Shown piece after piece: positions 27,451 to 36,910 of a stretch of 64,000 nt of DNA (position 1 is the first letter of the stretch; the number at the start of each line of letters is the position of its first letter). The stretch spans positions 3,162,001 to 3,226,000 of the forward strand of contig NZ_JNCK01000001.1 of NCBI RefSeq assembly GCF_000731955.1. Reading direction: 5' to 3'. The notes beneath the pieces were generated by a model, which ran no database searches, had not been told where the DNA came from, and was given only the letters and a program-made list of their open reading frames with translations. A program made the translations under genes and the position numbers. The DNA comes from Halomonas zincidurans B6 (lineage in GTDB: Bacteria; Pseudomonadota; Gammaproteobacteria; Pseudomonadales; Halomonadaceae).

Positions 27451-28765
27451 ATGGCTAGAAACCCAATTAGGCGAGTTTATAGAATTGAAGAGGGGCTACG
27501 ATCTTCCTAACAAAGATCGTGCAGAGGGAGATGTTGAAATTATCTCTTCATCTGGGTCGAGCGGCTTTCACTCTAAAGCAAAGGTGAAAGGGCCCGGAGT
27601 TGTAACAGGTCGATATGGAACCATCGGTAAAGTTTTTTATTCTGAAAGCGATTTCTGGCCATTAAACACAACGCTCTATGTAAAAGATTTCAAAGGCAAT
27701 CATCCTGAGTTTGTTTATTATTTTTTAAAAACACTGAATTTCTTGCAGTATAGCGACAAAGCTGCAGTTCCTGGGGTTAATAGAAACCATCTGCATAAAA
27801 CTTGGATTAAAGTGCCTGCAGATTCCTCAGGTCAAAGAAAAATAGCTGAGAGCTTATCTGCTCTAGACAAAAAAATCACTCTCAACACACAAATCAACCA
27901 GACCCTCGAACAGATGGCCCAGGCGCTGTTCAAAAGCTGGTTCGTCGACTTCGACCCGGTGATCGACAACGCGCTGGAAGCGGGTAACCCGATTCCCGAG
28001 CCGCTGGCGGAGCGCGCTGCCAAGCGGCAGGCAATGTGGGCCGCTGACAATGAGGCGGCTCCTGAGCGCCTGCCGGCCGAGACGCGCCGGCTATTTCCCG
28101 ATCGGTTCGAGGAAGATGAGGCGTTGGGATGGGTGCCGGCGGGATGGAGTAGTGGCTGTATAAGCGATATTAGCGAGATAAATGCTAAGTCATGGACGGC
28201 TAAAAACAGCCCGCCCTCTGTTGAATACGTCGATTTAGCAAATACTAAAAACGGTGTTATTGAAGAAACAGCTTGTTTTGGTTTTGATGAGGCACCCTCG
28301 CGTGCTCGTCGAGTACTGTCTCCGGGAGATACTATTGTTGGCACTGTTCGCCCCGGCAATCGTTCCTATGCACTTATCGGAGAAGCTCATGGTCAGCTAA
28401 CGGGTAGCACTGGATTTGCAGTATTGACACCAAAATCAAAAGAATTGGTTGAGTTTGTATATCTGGCGATAACTAGGGACGAGGTTATAGAAGAATTTGC
28501 GCGCCTAGCTGATGGCGGGGCGTACCCTGCAATAAAGCCGTCGGTCGTTACAGAAGTTAAAATTGTAATTCCTGGGTATAGTGTGTTGCTTTGCTTTAAT
28601 AAATTGCTGGCCCCGATGTTTACAAAGCGCCAATCCAATTTTTGCGATAATTACACTTTAAAAAAACTCCGCGACACCCTGCTCCCCAAGCTGCTCTCCG
28701 GCGAACTCCAGTTGCCGGACGCCGAAGCGGCGGTTGACGCCGCGCTGGAGGCGGAAACCGCATGA
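27440..28765 (+). CDS. hsdS: Type I restriction-modification system, specificity subunit
   Basis: A 441-residue DNA-recognition subunit with two target-recognition domains, about 1-150 and 235-410, each followed by conserved helices (SLSALDKKITLNTQINQTLEQMAQALFKSWF and the closing NYTLKKLRDTLLPKLLSGEL, in blocks). Base composition changes sharply: both recognition domains are AT-rich while the conserved central region (about 27,900-28,140) and the tail are GC-rich like hsdM. This mosaic pattern is usual where recognition domains are exchanged between strains. The target site cannot be read. Confidence 0.94.
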
Positions 28766-28860
28766 ACCAGACCACCCGCGTGCGCTGAGCGCTGCGGCTC
28801 AAGGCCCGAATAGATAAGCCGATAATTCTATGTTGATCCAATAACAGACGGCGTGAGTGC

Positions 28861-31800
28861 ATGAAGTTCACCGAAGCGAAACTGGAAGCGGCCATCATCG
28901 CCCTGCTCGGCGAGCAGGGCTATCCCCACCGGCTGGGCGCGAGCATCGAGCGCGCACCGGACGCCGTGCTGATCGAGGCCGATCTGCGCGACTTCCTGCA
29001 AATGCGCTACGGTGATGCCGGCATTACCCCGGGCGAAATCGAATCGGTCATCGCGCGCCTCAAGGGGCTTTCGCCGGGCGATCTTTACGAGAGCAACAAG
29101 ACCTTCTGCGGCTGGCTGGCGGATGGCTTTGTGCTCAAGCGTGAAGATCCCGCCCGACAGGATCTGCACGTTCAGCTGTTCGACGACGCGGGGCTCGAAC
29201 GGCTCGGCGCCCGGCCCCATGCCGAGCCACTGGCGCAGGTGGCCGAGCCGCCGGAGGCGTATACGGCGGACACCAACCGCTATGCGCTGGTCAGCCAGTT
29301 GAAGATCGAGGGCAAGGAGAACGTCCGCATTCCCGATGCAATTCTCTATATCAATGGCCTGCCGCTGGTGGTGTTCGAGTTCAAGAGCGCCATCGGCGAG
29401 CATCAGACCTCCATTTTTGAAGCCTACAAACAGCTGACCGTTCGCTACCGGCGCGATATTCCCCAGCTTTTCGTCTTCAACGCGCTGTGCGTGATCAGCG
29501 ACGGCGTGAATTCGCGAATGGGCAGCCTCTTTGCGCCCTACGAGTCCTTCTATAGCTGGCGCAAGGTGAGCGGCTTCGATTCCGTCGACAAGGAGGGTAT
29601 CGATTCGCTGCACACCATGCTGCGGGGGCTTTTCGACCGGGATCGGCTGCGGCTGGTACTGCGCGATTTCATCTTCTTTCCCGACAAGTCCCATCAGGAC
29701 GAGAAGATCGTCTGCCGCTATCCGCAGTTCTATGCGGTCAACAAGCTCTATCACAGCATCATGGCCGCACAGCGGCCCGCGGGCGATGGCAAGGGCGGCA
29801 CCTATTTCGGCGCGACCGGTTGTGGCAAGAGTTACACCATGCAGTTTCTGGCCCGGCGCTTGATGAAGAGCCTGGCGTTTGCAAGCCCGACCCTCGTGCT
29901 GATCACCGATCGCGCGGACCTCGATGACCAGCTGTCGCGGCAGTTCACCAACGTGCGGGGCTATATCGGTGATGACACTATCGTCGAGGTCCAGAGCCGT
30001 GAGCATCTACGCGAGCAGCTGGCCGGACGCCGCAGCGGTGGCGTGTTCCTGACCACGATCCACAAGTTCACCGAAGACACGAAGCTTCTGACCGAGCGCA
30101 GCAACGTGATCTGCATCTCGGATGAAGCGCACCGCAGCCAGATCAATCTGGATCAAAAGGTGCAGATCACCGAACAGGGGGTGCGCAAGGCCTACGGCTT
30201 CGCCTTCTATCTGCACCGCTCGCTGCCCAACGCCACCTACGTCGGTTTCAGCGGCACGCCGATCGACGCCACGCTGGACGTGTTCGGCGCGGTGGTCGAC
30301 AGCTACACCATGAGCGAGTCGGTCAACGACGAGATCACCGTGCGCATCGTCTATGAAGGTCGCGCCGCCAAGGTGACGCTGGACGATGCCCGGCTGCGCA
30401 AAATCGAAAGCTATTACGACGAGTGCGCCAAGGCCGGCAGCAACGAGCATCAGATCGAGGAGAGCAAGAAGGCGATGGCCTCGATGAACTCGATTCTGGG
30501 CGATTCGGATCGTATCCGGGTGCTGGCCGAGGATTTCGTGGCCCACTACGAGCGTCGCCTGGAAGAAGGCTCGACCGTGCGCGGCAAGGCGATGTTCGTC
30601 TCCAGTAGCCGCGAAATCGCCTGGCAGCTTTACCAGGAGATTCAGGCATTGCGGCCTGGGTGGTTCGAGGTCAGAGACTTCGAAGCGGGCAACGAACCCA
30701 CCGCAATCGAGCGTGAGAAGCTCAAGCCCATGGCGCGGGTCAACCTGGTCATGACGCGGGGCAAGAACGACGCGAAAGCGCTCTACGATCTGCTCGGCAG
30801 CAAGGAGTACCGCAAGACGCTGGATCTACAGTTCAAGAACGAGAAGTCCAACTTCAAGATCGCCATCGTGGTCGATATGTGGCTGACCGGCTTCGATGTG
30901 CCGAGCCTCGACACGCTGTATATCGACAAACCCGTGCAGCGCCACAACCTGATCCAGACCATCTCGCGGGTCAATCGCAACTACGCGGGCAAGGACAAGG
31001 GCCTGGTAGTCGATTACATCGGCATCAAGCGTCAGATGAATCAGGCGCTGGCGCAGTTCTCGAAGGCCGATGAAACCAGCTTCGAAGATATCCAGACCTC
31101 GCTGATCGCGGTGAAGAACGATCTGGATCTGCTGGCGACATTGATGCATGGCTTCGACGACAGCGGCTATTTCCAGGGCGAGCCGTTGGTCCAGCTCGAT
31201 TGCCTCAACCGTGCTGCCGAATTCGTGCTGAGTGTGGGCAAGCGCGAAAAGCGCTTCATGACGTTGGTCAAACGGCTCAAGACGGCTTATGACGTCTGTT
31301 GTGGCAGCGAGAAGCTGAGTCAGGTTGAGCGCGATCGGGTGCATTTCCATCTCGCGGTGCGTTCGATCGTCTTCAAGCTGACCAAGGGCGACGCGCCGGA
31401 TACCGCGCAGATGAATGCCCGGGTGCGGGAGATGATCAGTGAAGCGCTGCGCGCTGACGGCGTCGAAGCGGTTTTTGCGCTGGGCGAGGAGAGCGCCGAG
31501 AAGATCGATCTCTTCGACGAGGATTACTTGGCCCGCCTGGACAAGATCAAGCTGCCCAATACCAAGATTGAGCTACTGAAGCAGCTGCTGGCAAAAGCGC
31601 TCAACGAGTTCAAGAAGACCAACCAGCACAAGGCGATCGAGTTCTCGAAGAAGTTTCGCTCACTGGTGGAACTCTACAACGAGCGCAAGGAAGATGACGC
31701 CTTTACCAGCGAGGTCCATCAGGAGGCGGTCGATAGTTTCCTGGAACTGATGGAGCAACTGAAGCAGGAGATGGGCTCGTTCGAAGCACTGGGGATTACC

Positions 31801-32082
31801 GTCGAGGAGAAGGCGTTCTACGACATCCTCAAGGCCGTCGCGGTGAAGTACCAGTTCCCCTATGAAGAACAGCGGCTGCTCACCCTGGCGGCCGAGGTCA
31901 AGGCGGTCGTCGATGACAAGACGAAGTACCCGGACTGGAACAACCGGCAGGACATCAGGGCTTCGCTCCGCGTCGAGCTGATCATGCTGTTGTCCAGAAA
32001 CGGCTATCCCCCGGTAACCCACGCCGAAGTCTATCGAGACGTGTTCGAGCAGGCGGAAAACTTCAAGAAATACAGTGCATAG
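28861..32082 (+). CDS. hsdR: Type I restriction-modification system, endonuclease subunit
   Basis: A 1073-residue motor nuclease that translocates and cuts unmethylated DNA together with HsdM2S. The N-terminal PD-(D/E)xK nuclease has Asp159 (IPDAILYI) and Glu173-Lys175 (FEFKS). The SF2 helicase core follows, with Walker A GATGCGKS (317-324), DEAH (421-424), GFSGTPID and QTISRVNRNY. The C-terminal helical region (about 780-1070) would contact HsdM. All key residues are present, so the system looks functional. It begins 95 bp after hsdS. Confidence 0.95.
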   Translation: MKFTEAKLEAAIIALLGEQGYPHRLGASIERAPDAVLIEADLRDFLQMRYGDAGITPGEIESVIARLKGLSPGDLYESNKTFCGWLADGFVLKREDPARQDLHVQLFDDAGLERLGARPHAEPLAQVAEPPEAYTADTNRYALVSQLKIEGKENVRIPDAILYINGLPLVVFEFKSAIGEHQTSIFEAYKQLTVRYRRDIPQLFVFNALCVISDGVNSRMGSLFAPYESFYSWRKVSGFDSVDKEGIDSLHTMLRGLFDRDRLRLVLRDFIFFPDKSHQDEKIVCRYPQFYAVNKLYHSIMAAQRPAGDGKGGTYFGATGCGKSYTMQFLARRLMKSLAFASPTLVLITDRADLDDQLSRQFTNVRGYIGDDTIVEVQSREHLREQLAGRRSGGVFLTTIHKFTEDTKLLTERSNVICISDEAHRSQINLDQKVQITEQGVRKAYGFAFYLHRSLPNATYVGFSGTPIDATLDVFGAVVDSYTMSESVNDEITVRIVYEGRAAKVTLDDARLRKIESYYDECAKAGSNEHQIEESKKAMASMNSILGDSDRIRVLAEDFVAHYERRLEEGSTVRGKAMFVSSSREIAWQLYQEIQALRPGWFEVRDFEAGNEPTAIEREKLKPMARVNLVMTRGKNDAKALYDLLGSKEYRKTLDLQFKNEKSNFKIAIVVDMWLTGFDVPSLDTLYIDKPVQRHNLIQTISRVNRNYAGKDKGLVVDYIGIKRQMNQALAQFSKADETSFEDIQTSLIAVKNDLDLLATLMHGFDDSGYFQGEPLVQLDCLNRAAEFVLSVGKREKRFMTLVKRLKTAYDVCCGSEKLSQVERDRVHFHLAVRSIVFKLTKGDAPDTAQMNARVREMISEALRADGVEAVFALGEESAEKIDLFDEDYLARLDKIKLPNTKIELLKQLLAKALNEFKKTNQHKAIEFSKKFRSLVELYNERKEDDAFTSEVHQEAVDSFLELMEQLKQEMGSFEALGITVEEKAFYDILKAVAVKYQFPYEEQRLLTLAAEVKAVVDDKTKYPDWNNRQDIRASLRVELIMLLSRNGYPPVTHAEVYRDVFEQAENFKKYSA

Positions 32083-32169
32083 GCAACTACTGAGCGAAGA
32101 ATTTTGCTTGCCTGCCTGTAAGGCATGGCAGCGTCTCGTCGCCTTCCGGCAGACCGGCTTCAGTCATCC

Positions 32170-32631
32170 TCAACCCTCGGCCGGGAACAATCGCGGATCG
32201 GGGGGGAACTCGAAGTGGGTCAACGTGACCTTGGCCGCGTCGGGATGGAGCGGGTTGAAAAGGTAGTTGCAGTTGTGGGGGACGATCACGGTTGGCACTT
32301 GCAGCAGCAGGGTCTTCGCTTCCTTCAGCCAGGCATCGCCGATGCCTCGGGTGGTAGCCGGCTCGTCGCTCCATTGTGCCGGCAGGCTGCCGCGGGCATC
32401 TCGCACACTGGCGATTTGGGGCAGATCGACACGCAGCAGCGTGAACGCCTCCGGCAGCTCATCCAGGCTCAGCTCGAAATGCACGAGCACCTCCAGGAGA
32501 GCGGTGGCCGGACAATCGGCAAGGTACACGACCGGGCGCCCCTTATGGTGCCAGCGCCCCGCTACCTGGGTCCCACCAATGCCGGAAAGATCCTTGAAAT
32601 TCGAGATGCGCCACAGGGTTTGCCTCGTCAC
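32170..32631 (-). CDS. RES domain toxin
   Basis: A 153-residue RES-domain protein, the toxin of RES/Xre pairs, some of which destroy or modify NAD+. The core includes LWRISNFKDL, GGTQVAGRWHHKGRPVVYLA and ALLEVLVHFE, with the conserved Arg, Tyr and Glu positions. A GTG start at 32631 overlaps the antitoxin stop as GTGA, so the two are translationally coupled. It is convergent with hsdR. Confidence 0.88.
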   Translation of the reverse strand: MTRQTLWRISNFKDLSGIGGTQVAGRWHHKGRPVVYLADCPATALLEVLVHFELSLDELPEAFTLLRVDLPQIASVRDARGSLPAQWSDEPATTRGIGDAWLKEAKTLLLQVPTVIVPHNCNYLFNPLHPDAAKVTLTHFEFPPDPRLFPAEG

Positions 32632-33044
32632 GCGGCGAACCCATGGCGTAGCTGCTCCAGGAGCTGCCCGGCGGCAATGTAGCCTGGCGTTGTCGCGATG
32701 GCCTCCAGGGCGCTGATGCCACCCAGCGCTTTTCTGGGCTTCTGCAACCATCGGGAGGCTTTCTCCTGACTGCCAAAGACCTCCTCGGCGAGCAGAATGA
32801 TCCTGCCGGCGCGATACAGGCGATCGCCTTCCGCCGGGGAGAGCGTCTCGCCCCGGGAGCGGCGATGGCTCAGCGTGCGCGGCTTTATAATGCCCAGACC
32901 CACGACGTCTACCCCATGCTTGGCTAGCCGGTCGAGGGCCACCAGTGGCACTCCTTGGCGGATCAGTTCATCGGCCTGCACGCCACGACGCCCACCCATG
33001 AGCAGGGTGACTTCGTTTTCAACGTCGCTATCGAGTGCTTGCAT
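32628..33044 (-). CDS. Xre/MbcA/ParS-type antitoxin (DUF2384)
   Basis: A 138-residue antitoxin with an N-terminal HTH-like portion (IRQGVPLVALDRLAKHGVDVVGLGIIKPRTLSHR in blocks) and the DUF2384 C-terminal half (LSPAEGDRLYRAGRIILLAEEVFGSQEKASRWLQKPRKALGG in blocks). It neutralises the RES toxin and represses the pair. The ATG at 33044 follows GGAAG; an ATG at 33089 adds 15 residues with no ribosome site. Placement directly beyond hsdR fits a defence island. Confidence 0.87.
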   Translation of the reverse strand: MQALDSDVENEVTLLMGGRRGVQADELIRQGVPLVALDRLAKHGVDVVGLGIIKPRTLSHRRSRGETLSPAEGDRLYRAGRIILLAEEVFGSQEKASRWLQKPRKALGGISALEAIATTPGYIAAGQLLEQLRHGFAA

Positions 33045-33167
33045 ATTCAACTTCCAGGCTCTGGCAATATGCCTAAGAGAATAAGGCATGTTGCCGAAAC
33101 GCCCAAGTCGCTCTCAATCGGTGCTCATCAATCGATGCCCATGCAGCCAGTGGTCTTGGGATCACAC

Positions 33168-34514
33168 CTAATCGGACGTGCTGCGCATGGCGTTCGGCGT
33201 TTCGCCGGCTTCCGGCAGGTATAGCCGCGCGGCGGGAAACACGCAGCGAAACAGCGCGCCTTTGCCGGGCTGCGAGACGATCTCCAGCTGCGCGTCGTGG
33301 CGCAGCAGCACGTGCTTGACGATCGCCAGCCCCAGCCCGGTGCCGCCGGTGGCCTTGCTGCGGCCCTGATCGACGCGGTAGAAGCGCTCGGTCAGTCGCG
33401 GGATATGCACCGGGTCGATGCCTTCGCCGTTGTCCTCGACCTCCAGGGCGGCGCCGTCCCGCCAGGGCCGCCAGCGCAGCGTGATGGTCGATTCCGGCGG
33501 CGTGTAGCGCACCGCGTTGAAGGCCAGGTTGGACAGCGCGCTGTGCAGTTCCTGCTCGATGCCGGCGAGTCCCCGGTGCGTGTCGGTCTCGATGCGCACG
33601 ACATGCCCTGCTTCGCTCAGCGCGCGGGTATCGGCGGCGACCTGCTCGAGCAGCGCGGCGACGTCGACGCGGCTTTCCTGTTCCAGGCGATGATCGGTTT
33701 CCAGCCGCGACAATAGCAGCAGGTCGTTGACCAGATTCTGCATGCGCGTGGTCTGCTCCTGCATCTGGGTCAGGCCGCGTTGCCAGCGCGGCGGCAACTG
33801 CTCCTCCGGCATGTCCTCGGTCAGGGCGGCGTAGGTTTCCAGGTAGCCGGAAAGCACGGTCAGCGGCGTGCGCAGCTCGTGGGAAACGTTGGCGACGAAG
33901 TCGCGGCGCATCTGCTCGAGGCGGTGCAGGCGGGTGATGTCGCGAGCCATCACCAGCCGTTCGTCGTCGCCGTAGAGAGTGATCTGAAACTGCAGGATCA
34001 GGTCGTCGCGCAGCGGCGAGGGCAGTGTCAGCGGCTCGCGGTAGTCGCGAGCATTGAAATAGTCGACGAAACGCGGCGAACGCAGCAGGTTGGTGATGTG
34101 CTGGCCGCGATCGTGGCGGGTCTGCAGGCCGAGCATGCGCTCGGCGGCGCTGTTCCACCACTCCAGGTCGCCACGGCTGTCGAGCATCACCACGCTGTCG
34201 CGCATCGCCTCGGAGGATTCCTGGACGCGGCGGATCACGTCGCGCAGGCGCTGCTGGGTCAGCCGCTGGCTCTTCTGGTACTTGTACAGCCGATCGAACA
34301 GATCGCCCCACACGCCGCTGCCCACCGGCGGCTCGCGCCCGGGATGATAGGTCAACCAGACGTACAGCTCGCGCAGATGGCGCAGGTGAATGAACAAGAA
34401 CAGCCCCAGCCCGACCGCCAGCCCCCAGCCCGGCTCGCCGAGCACCCAGCCCAACAGCCCCAGCCCGCCGACCAGATAGCCCAGCCGCCAGAGTTCGTTG
34501 GTCCAGTAGTACAT
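33168..34514 (-). CDS. phoR: Phosphate regulon sensor histidine kinase
   Basis: A 448-residue inner-membrane kinase that controls PhoB according to phosphate supply. Two N-terminal hydrophobic segments (about 8-45) precede a PAS domain (about 100-190), the dimerisation domain with phospho-acceptor His212 in NVSHELRTPLT, and a GHKL ATPase domain with N box FNAVRYTP, G1 DNGEGID, and G2 GGTGLGLAIV. It follows phoB after 9 bp in the same operon. Confidence 0.94.
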   Translation of the reverse strand: MYYWTNELWRLGYLVGGLGLLGWVLGEPGWGLAVGLGLFLFIHLRHLRELYVWLTYHPGREPPVGSGVWGDLFDRLYKYQKSQRLTQQRLRDVIRRVQESSEAMRDSVVMLDSRGDLEWWNSAAERMLGLQTRHDRGQHITNLLRSPRFVDYFNARDYREPLTLPSPLRDDLILQFQITLYGDDERLVMARDITRLHRLEQMRRDFVANVSHELRTPLTVLSGYLETYAALTEDMPEEQLPPRWQRGLTQMQEQTTRMQNLVNDLLLLSRLETDHRLEQESRVDVAALLEQVAADTRALSEAGHVVRIETDTHRGLAGIEQELHSALSNLAFNAVRYTPPESTITLRWRPWRDGAALEVEDNGEGIDPVHIPRLTERFYRVDQGRSKATGGTGLGLAIVKHVLLRHDAQLEIVSQPGKGALFRCVFPAARLYLPEAGETPNAMRSTSD

Positions 34515-34523
34515 CGCGGTCCC

Positions 34524-35213
34524 TCAGAGTCTGGCCGAGAAGCGATAGCCGGTCCCGCGCACGGTCTGGATCAGGTGCTGATGGGGCTCGCCGAGCGCCT
34601 TGCGCAGGCGGCGGATATGCACGTCGACGGTGCGCTCCTCGACGTAGACGTTGCCGCCCCACACCTGGTCGAGCAGTTGGCCGCGGGTATAGGCGCGCTC
34701 CTGGTGGGTCATGAAGAACTGCAGCAGGCGGTACTCGGTGGGGCCGATCTCCAGCGACTGGCCATGCGCGGAGACCCGATGGCTGGCCGGGTCGAGCGTG
34801 AGTCCCTCGACCTCGACCGCGTCCTCGATACCGCGCGGCGTGGTCCGGCGCAGCACCGCCTTGAGCCGGGCGACCAGCTCGCGCGGCGAGAACGGCTTGG
34901 TGATGTAGTCGTCGGCGCCGGCCTCGAGGCCGAGGATCTTGTTGTCCTCCTCGCTCTTGGCGGTGAGCAGGATGATCGGCAGCTCGGCGGTGGTTTCCTC
35001 GCGCTTGAGCCGCCGCGCCAGCTCGATGCCGCTGGTGCCGGGCATCATCCAGTCGAGCAGCAGCAGATCGGGCTGATCGTCGACGATCAGGGCGTGGGCG
35101 CTCTGCGCGTTGTCGGCCTCGAGCACGCGATAATCGGCCATCTCCAGCGCCACGGCAATCATCTCGCGGATCGCGGACTCGTCATCGACGATCAGTACGG
35201 TCTTGGATGTCAT
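34524..35213 (-). CDS. phoB: Phosphate regulon response regulator
   Basis: A 229-residue OmpR-class regulator. The receiver domain (1-120) has acidic pocket residues Asp10/Asp11, phospho-acceptor Asp54, and Lys in LLTAKS. The C-terminal winged helix (about 130-228) has RTVDVHIRRLRKALG and ends VRGTGYRFSARL. It activates genes for phosphate uptake. An array of Pho-box repeats lies directly upstream, indicating autoregulation. Confidence 0.95.
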   Translation of the reverse strand: MTSKTVLIVDDESAIREMIAVALEMADYRVLEADNAQSAHALIVDDQPDLLLLDWMMPGTSGIELARRLKREETTAELPIILLTAKSEEDNKILGLEAGADDYITKPFSPRELVARLKAVLRRTTPRGIEDAVEVEGLTLDPASHRVSAHGQSLEIGPTEYRLLQFFMTHQERAYTRGQLLDQVWGGNVYVEERTVDVHIRRLRKALGEPHQHLIQTVRGTGYRFSARL

Positions 35214-35231
35214 GTTGCCGGGCCTCCACCA

Positions 35232-35283
35232 ATGACAGGTCGATGACGATTACACCGTCTCGACATGACAAGCTTGTGACAAG
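35232..35283 (-). promoter_or_regulatory. Pho-box array upstream of phoB
   Basis: On the minus strand GTCAC/GTCAT-type repeats occur at an exact 11-bp period: TTGTCAC and TTGTCAT at 35282-35265, and CGTCATC and CTGTCAT at 35248-35232. The fifth in-phase position between them is degenerate. Two Pho boxes in phase fit PhoB dimers bound in tandem. Confidence 0.82.
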
Positions 35284-35317
35284 CGCCGCGCCGCTGCAAT
35301 CCTGGCGTGGCGGGAAG

Positions 35318-36223
35318 TCACCCGGCGCTCGGCCACAGCGTCAACGCCAGGCCGGCCCACAGCACCAGTCCCGCCCAGTGGTTGTTGAGAAACGCCCGGA
35401 AGCAGCGCTCCCGCGAGCGCTCGCGAATCAGCCAGTGCTGGTAGACGAAGATCAGCGCCATGGCCGCGAGGCCGGCCCAGAAGAACCCGCCCAGCGCCTG
35501 GCGGGTGCCGACCACCGCCAGCAGCGTCAGCGTGGCGAGTTGCAACAGGCCGATCATCAGCCGGTCGTAGTGGCCGAACAGCACCGCGGTGGACTTGATG
35601 CCGATCCTGAGATCGTCGTCGCGGTCGACCATCGCGTACTGGGTGTCGTAGGCCACCGTCCACGCCACGTTGGCGAAGAACAGCAGCCAGGCGTCGGCCG
35701 GCAACTCGCCGAGTACCGCGCCGAAGGCCATGGGGATCGCCCACGAGAAGGCCGCGCCGAGGAATAGCTGCGGCCAGTGGGTGTAGCGCTTCATGAACGG
35801 GTAGATGAACGCCAGCGCCACGCCGCCCAGCGACAGCATGATGGTGAACGGATTGGTCAGGTAGACCAGCACGAAGGCAAGCGCCACCAGCACGCCGAAC
35901 AGCACCTTGGCCTCGCCCTCGCCGATTCGCCCGGTGGCCAGCGGCCGGTCCCGGGTGCGCTTGACGTGGCCGTCGAAATGGCGATCGGCGTAGTCGTTGA
36001 TCACGCAGCCCGCGGCGCGCATCACGTACACCCCGGCGATGAAGATCAGCAGCGTGGCGCGCTCGGGCAGGCCCTCGGCGGCGATCCACAGCGCCCACAG
36101 CGTCGGCCACATCAACAGCCAGGTGCCGATCGGCCGGTCGAGGCGGGTCAGCTGCAGGAAAGCGGGCAGGCGCGCCGGGCTGAAGCGCGCAAGGCCGGTG
36201 GGGGGCGAGCTGGGTTGCTGCAT
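35318..36223 (-). CDS. ubiA: 4-hydroxybenzoate octaprenyltransferase
   Basis: A 301-residue inner-membrane prenyltransferase of ubiquinone synthesis. The first Asp-rich motif NDYADRHFDGHVKRT and the second DRDDDLRIGIKST bind Mg-polyprenyl diphosphate, and about nine transmembrane helices are evident. It lies 29 bp after ubiC on the same strand and is convergent in position to phoB's promoter region. Confidence 0.94.
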   Translation of the reverse strand: MQQPSSPPTGLARFSPARLPAFLQLTRLDRPIGTWLLMWPTLWALWIAAEGLPERATLLIFIAGVYVMRAAGCVINDYADRHFDGHVKRTRDRPLATGRIGEGEAKVLFGVLVALAFVLVYLTNPFTIMLSLGGVALAFIYPFMKRYTHWPQLFLGAAFSWAIPMAFGAVLGELPADAWLLFFANVAWTVAYDTQYAMVDRDDDLRIGIKSTAVLFGHYDRLMIGLLQLATLTLLAVVGTRQALGGFFWAGLAAMALIFVYQHWLIRERSRERCFRAFLNNHWAGLVLWAGLALTLWPSAG

Positions 36224-36252
36224 GAGTGCCTCCGGAGACGATCCCCGCTAGT

Positions 36253-36816
36253 CTAGCGTTTGGCCAGCCCCAGTTCATCCGCCATGCGTACCAGGAAGAA
36301 TTCCTGCACCAGCACCGCGAAACGCCCGTGACGCAGCAACGAGCGGCGCGACCAGCACGTCTCGCAGAGTCCCGCTTCGCCGTGCAGGGCGGGCGGCTGG
36401 CGGATGATCTCGATCGGACCGCGGACCAGCCCCGGCTGGCGAAACAGCCAACTGCCCAGCGAGCGCTCGCCGAGCTGATTGAGGCGTTGGCCGCGCAGGC
36501 TGGCGAGTCGCGCCACCGAGCGGGCGACGACCCAGGGCCGGCCGCCGACACACAGCGCCACCTCGCGACACCAGACCCGCTGGCCGGGCGCGATGCCCAG
36601 CGCCCGCGCTTCGTCGGCGCGGGCGCGCGCGATGCGCTGCGTCAACAGACGTACCCGGAAGTCGCCGCCGCCGGCCGCGACCAGCCGCCTCGTCAGCGAG
36701 TCGCGGCTCGCCAGCCACTGCCACCAGGCCGGGCTCATCGCCATGCGCCAGGCCGCCGCGGGGCGCCAACGGGGCCAGCGTGGCGGTGCGGCATGGCGGG
36801 GCTGGGCCTCGTGCAC
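36253..36816 (-). CDS. ubiC: Chorismate pyruvate-lyase
   Basis: A 187-residue enzyme that converts chorismate to 4-hydroxybenzoate and pyruvate, the first committed step of ubiquinone synthesis. ALGIAPGQRVWCREVALCVGGRPWVVARSV (in blocks), LGSWLFRQPGLVRGPIE and the C-terminal ARG-rich FAVLVQEFFL fit the family. The start is a GTG at 36816 after AGGAG. It feeds UbiA, the next gene. Confidence 0.86.
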   Translation of the reverse strand: MHEAQPRHAAPPRWPRWRPAAAWRMAMSPAWWQWLASRDSLTRRLVAAGGGDFRVRLLTQRIARARADEARALGIAPGQRVWCREVALCVGGRPWVVARSVARLASLRGQRLNQLGERSLGSWLFRQPGLVRGPIEIIRQPPALHGEAGLCETCWSRRSLLRHGRFAVLVQEFFLVRMADELGLAKR

Positions 36817-36910
36817 GGTGCTCTCCTGTGGTCTCGGGCCGGGTCAGATTGGGCGCGCTAGTGTACCATGGGCGGCCCACTCCACGGCCTAGGAGCCTGT
36901 CGGACTGCGC

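Noticed and set aside
28766..28860. Small gene between hsdS and hsdR
   Set aside because: Only a seven-codon frame is present, without a ribosome site.
33073..34662. Minus-strand frame of 529 codons overlapping phoR in another frame
   Set aside because: The phoR frame contains all histidine kinase motifs; the alternative is Arg/Ala/Pro-rich and spans the phoB stop.
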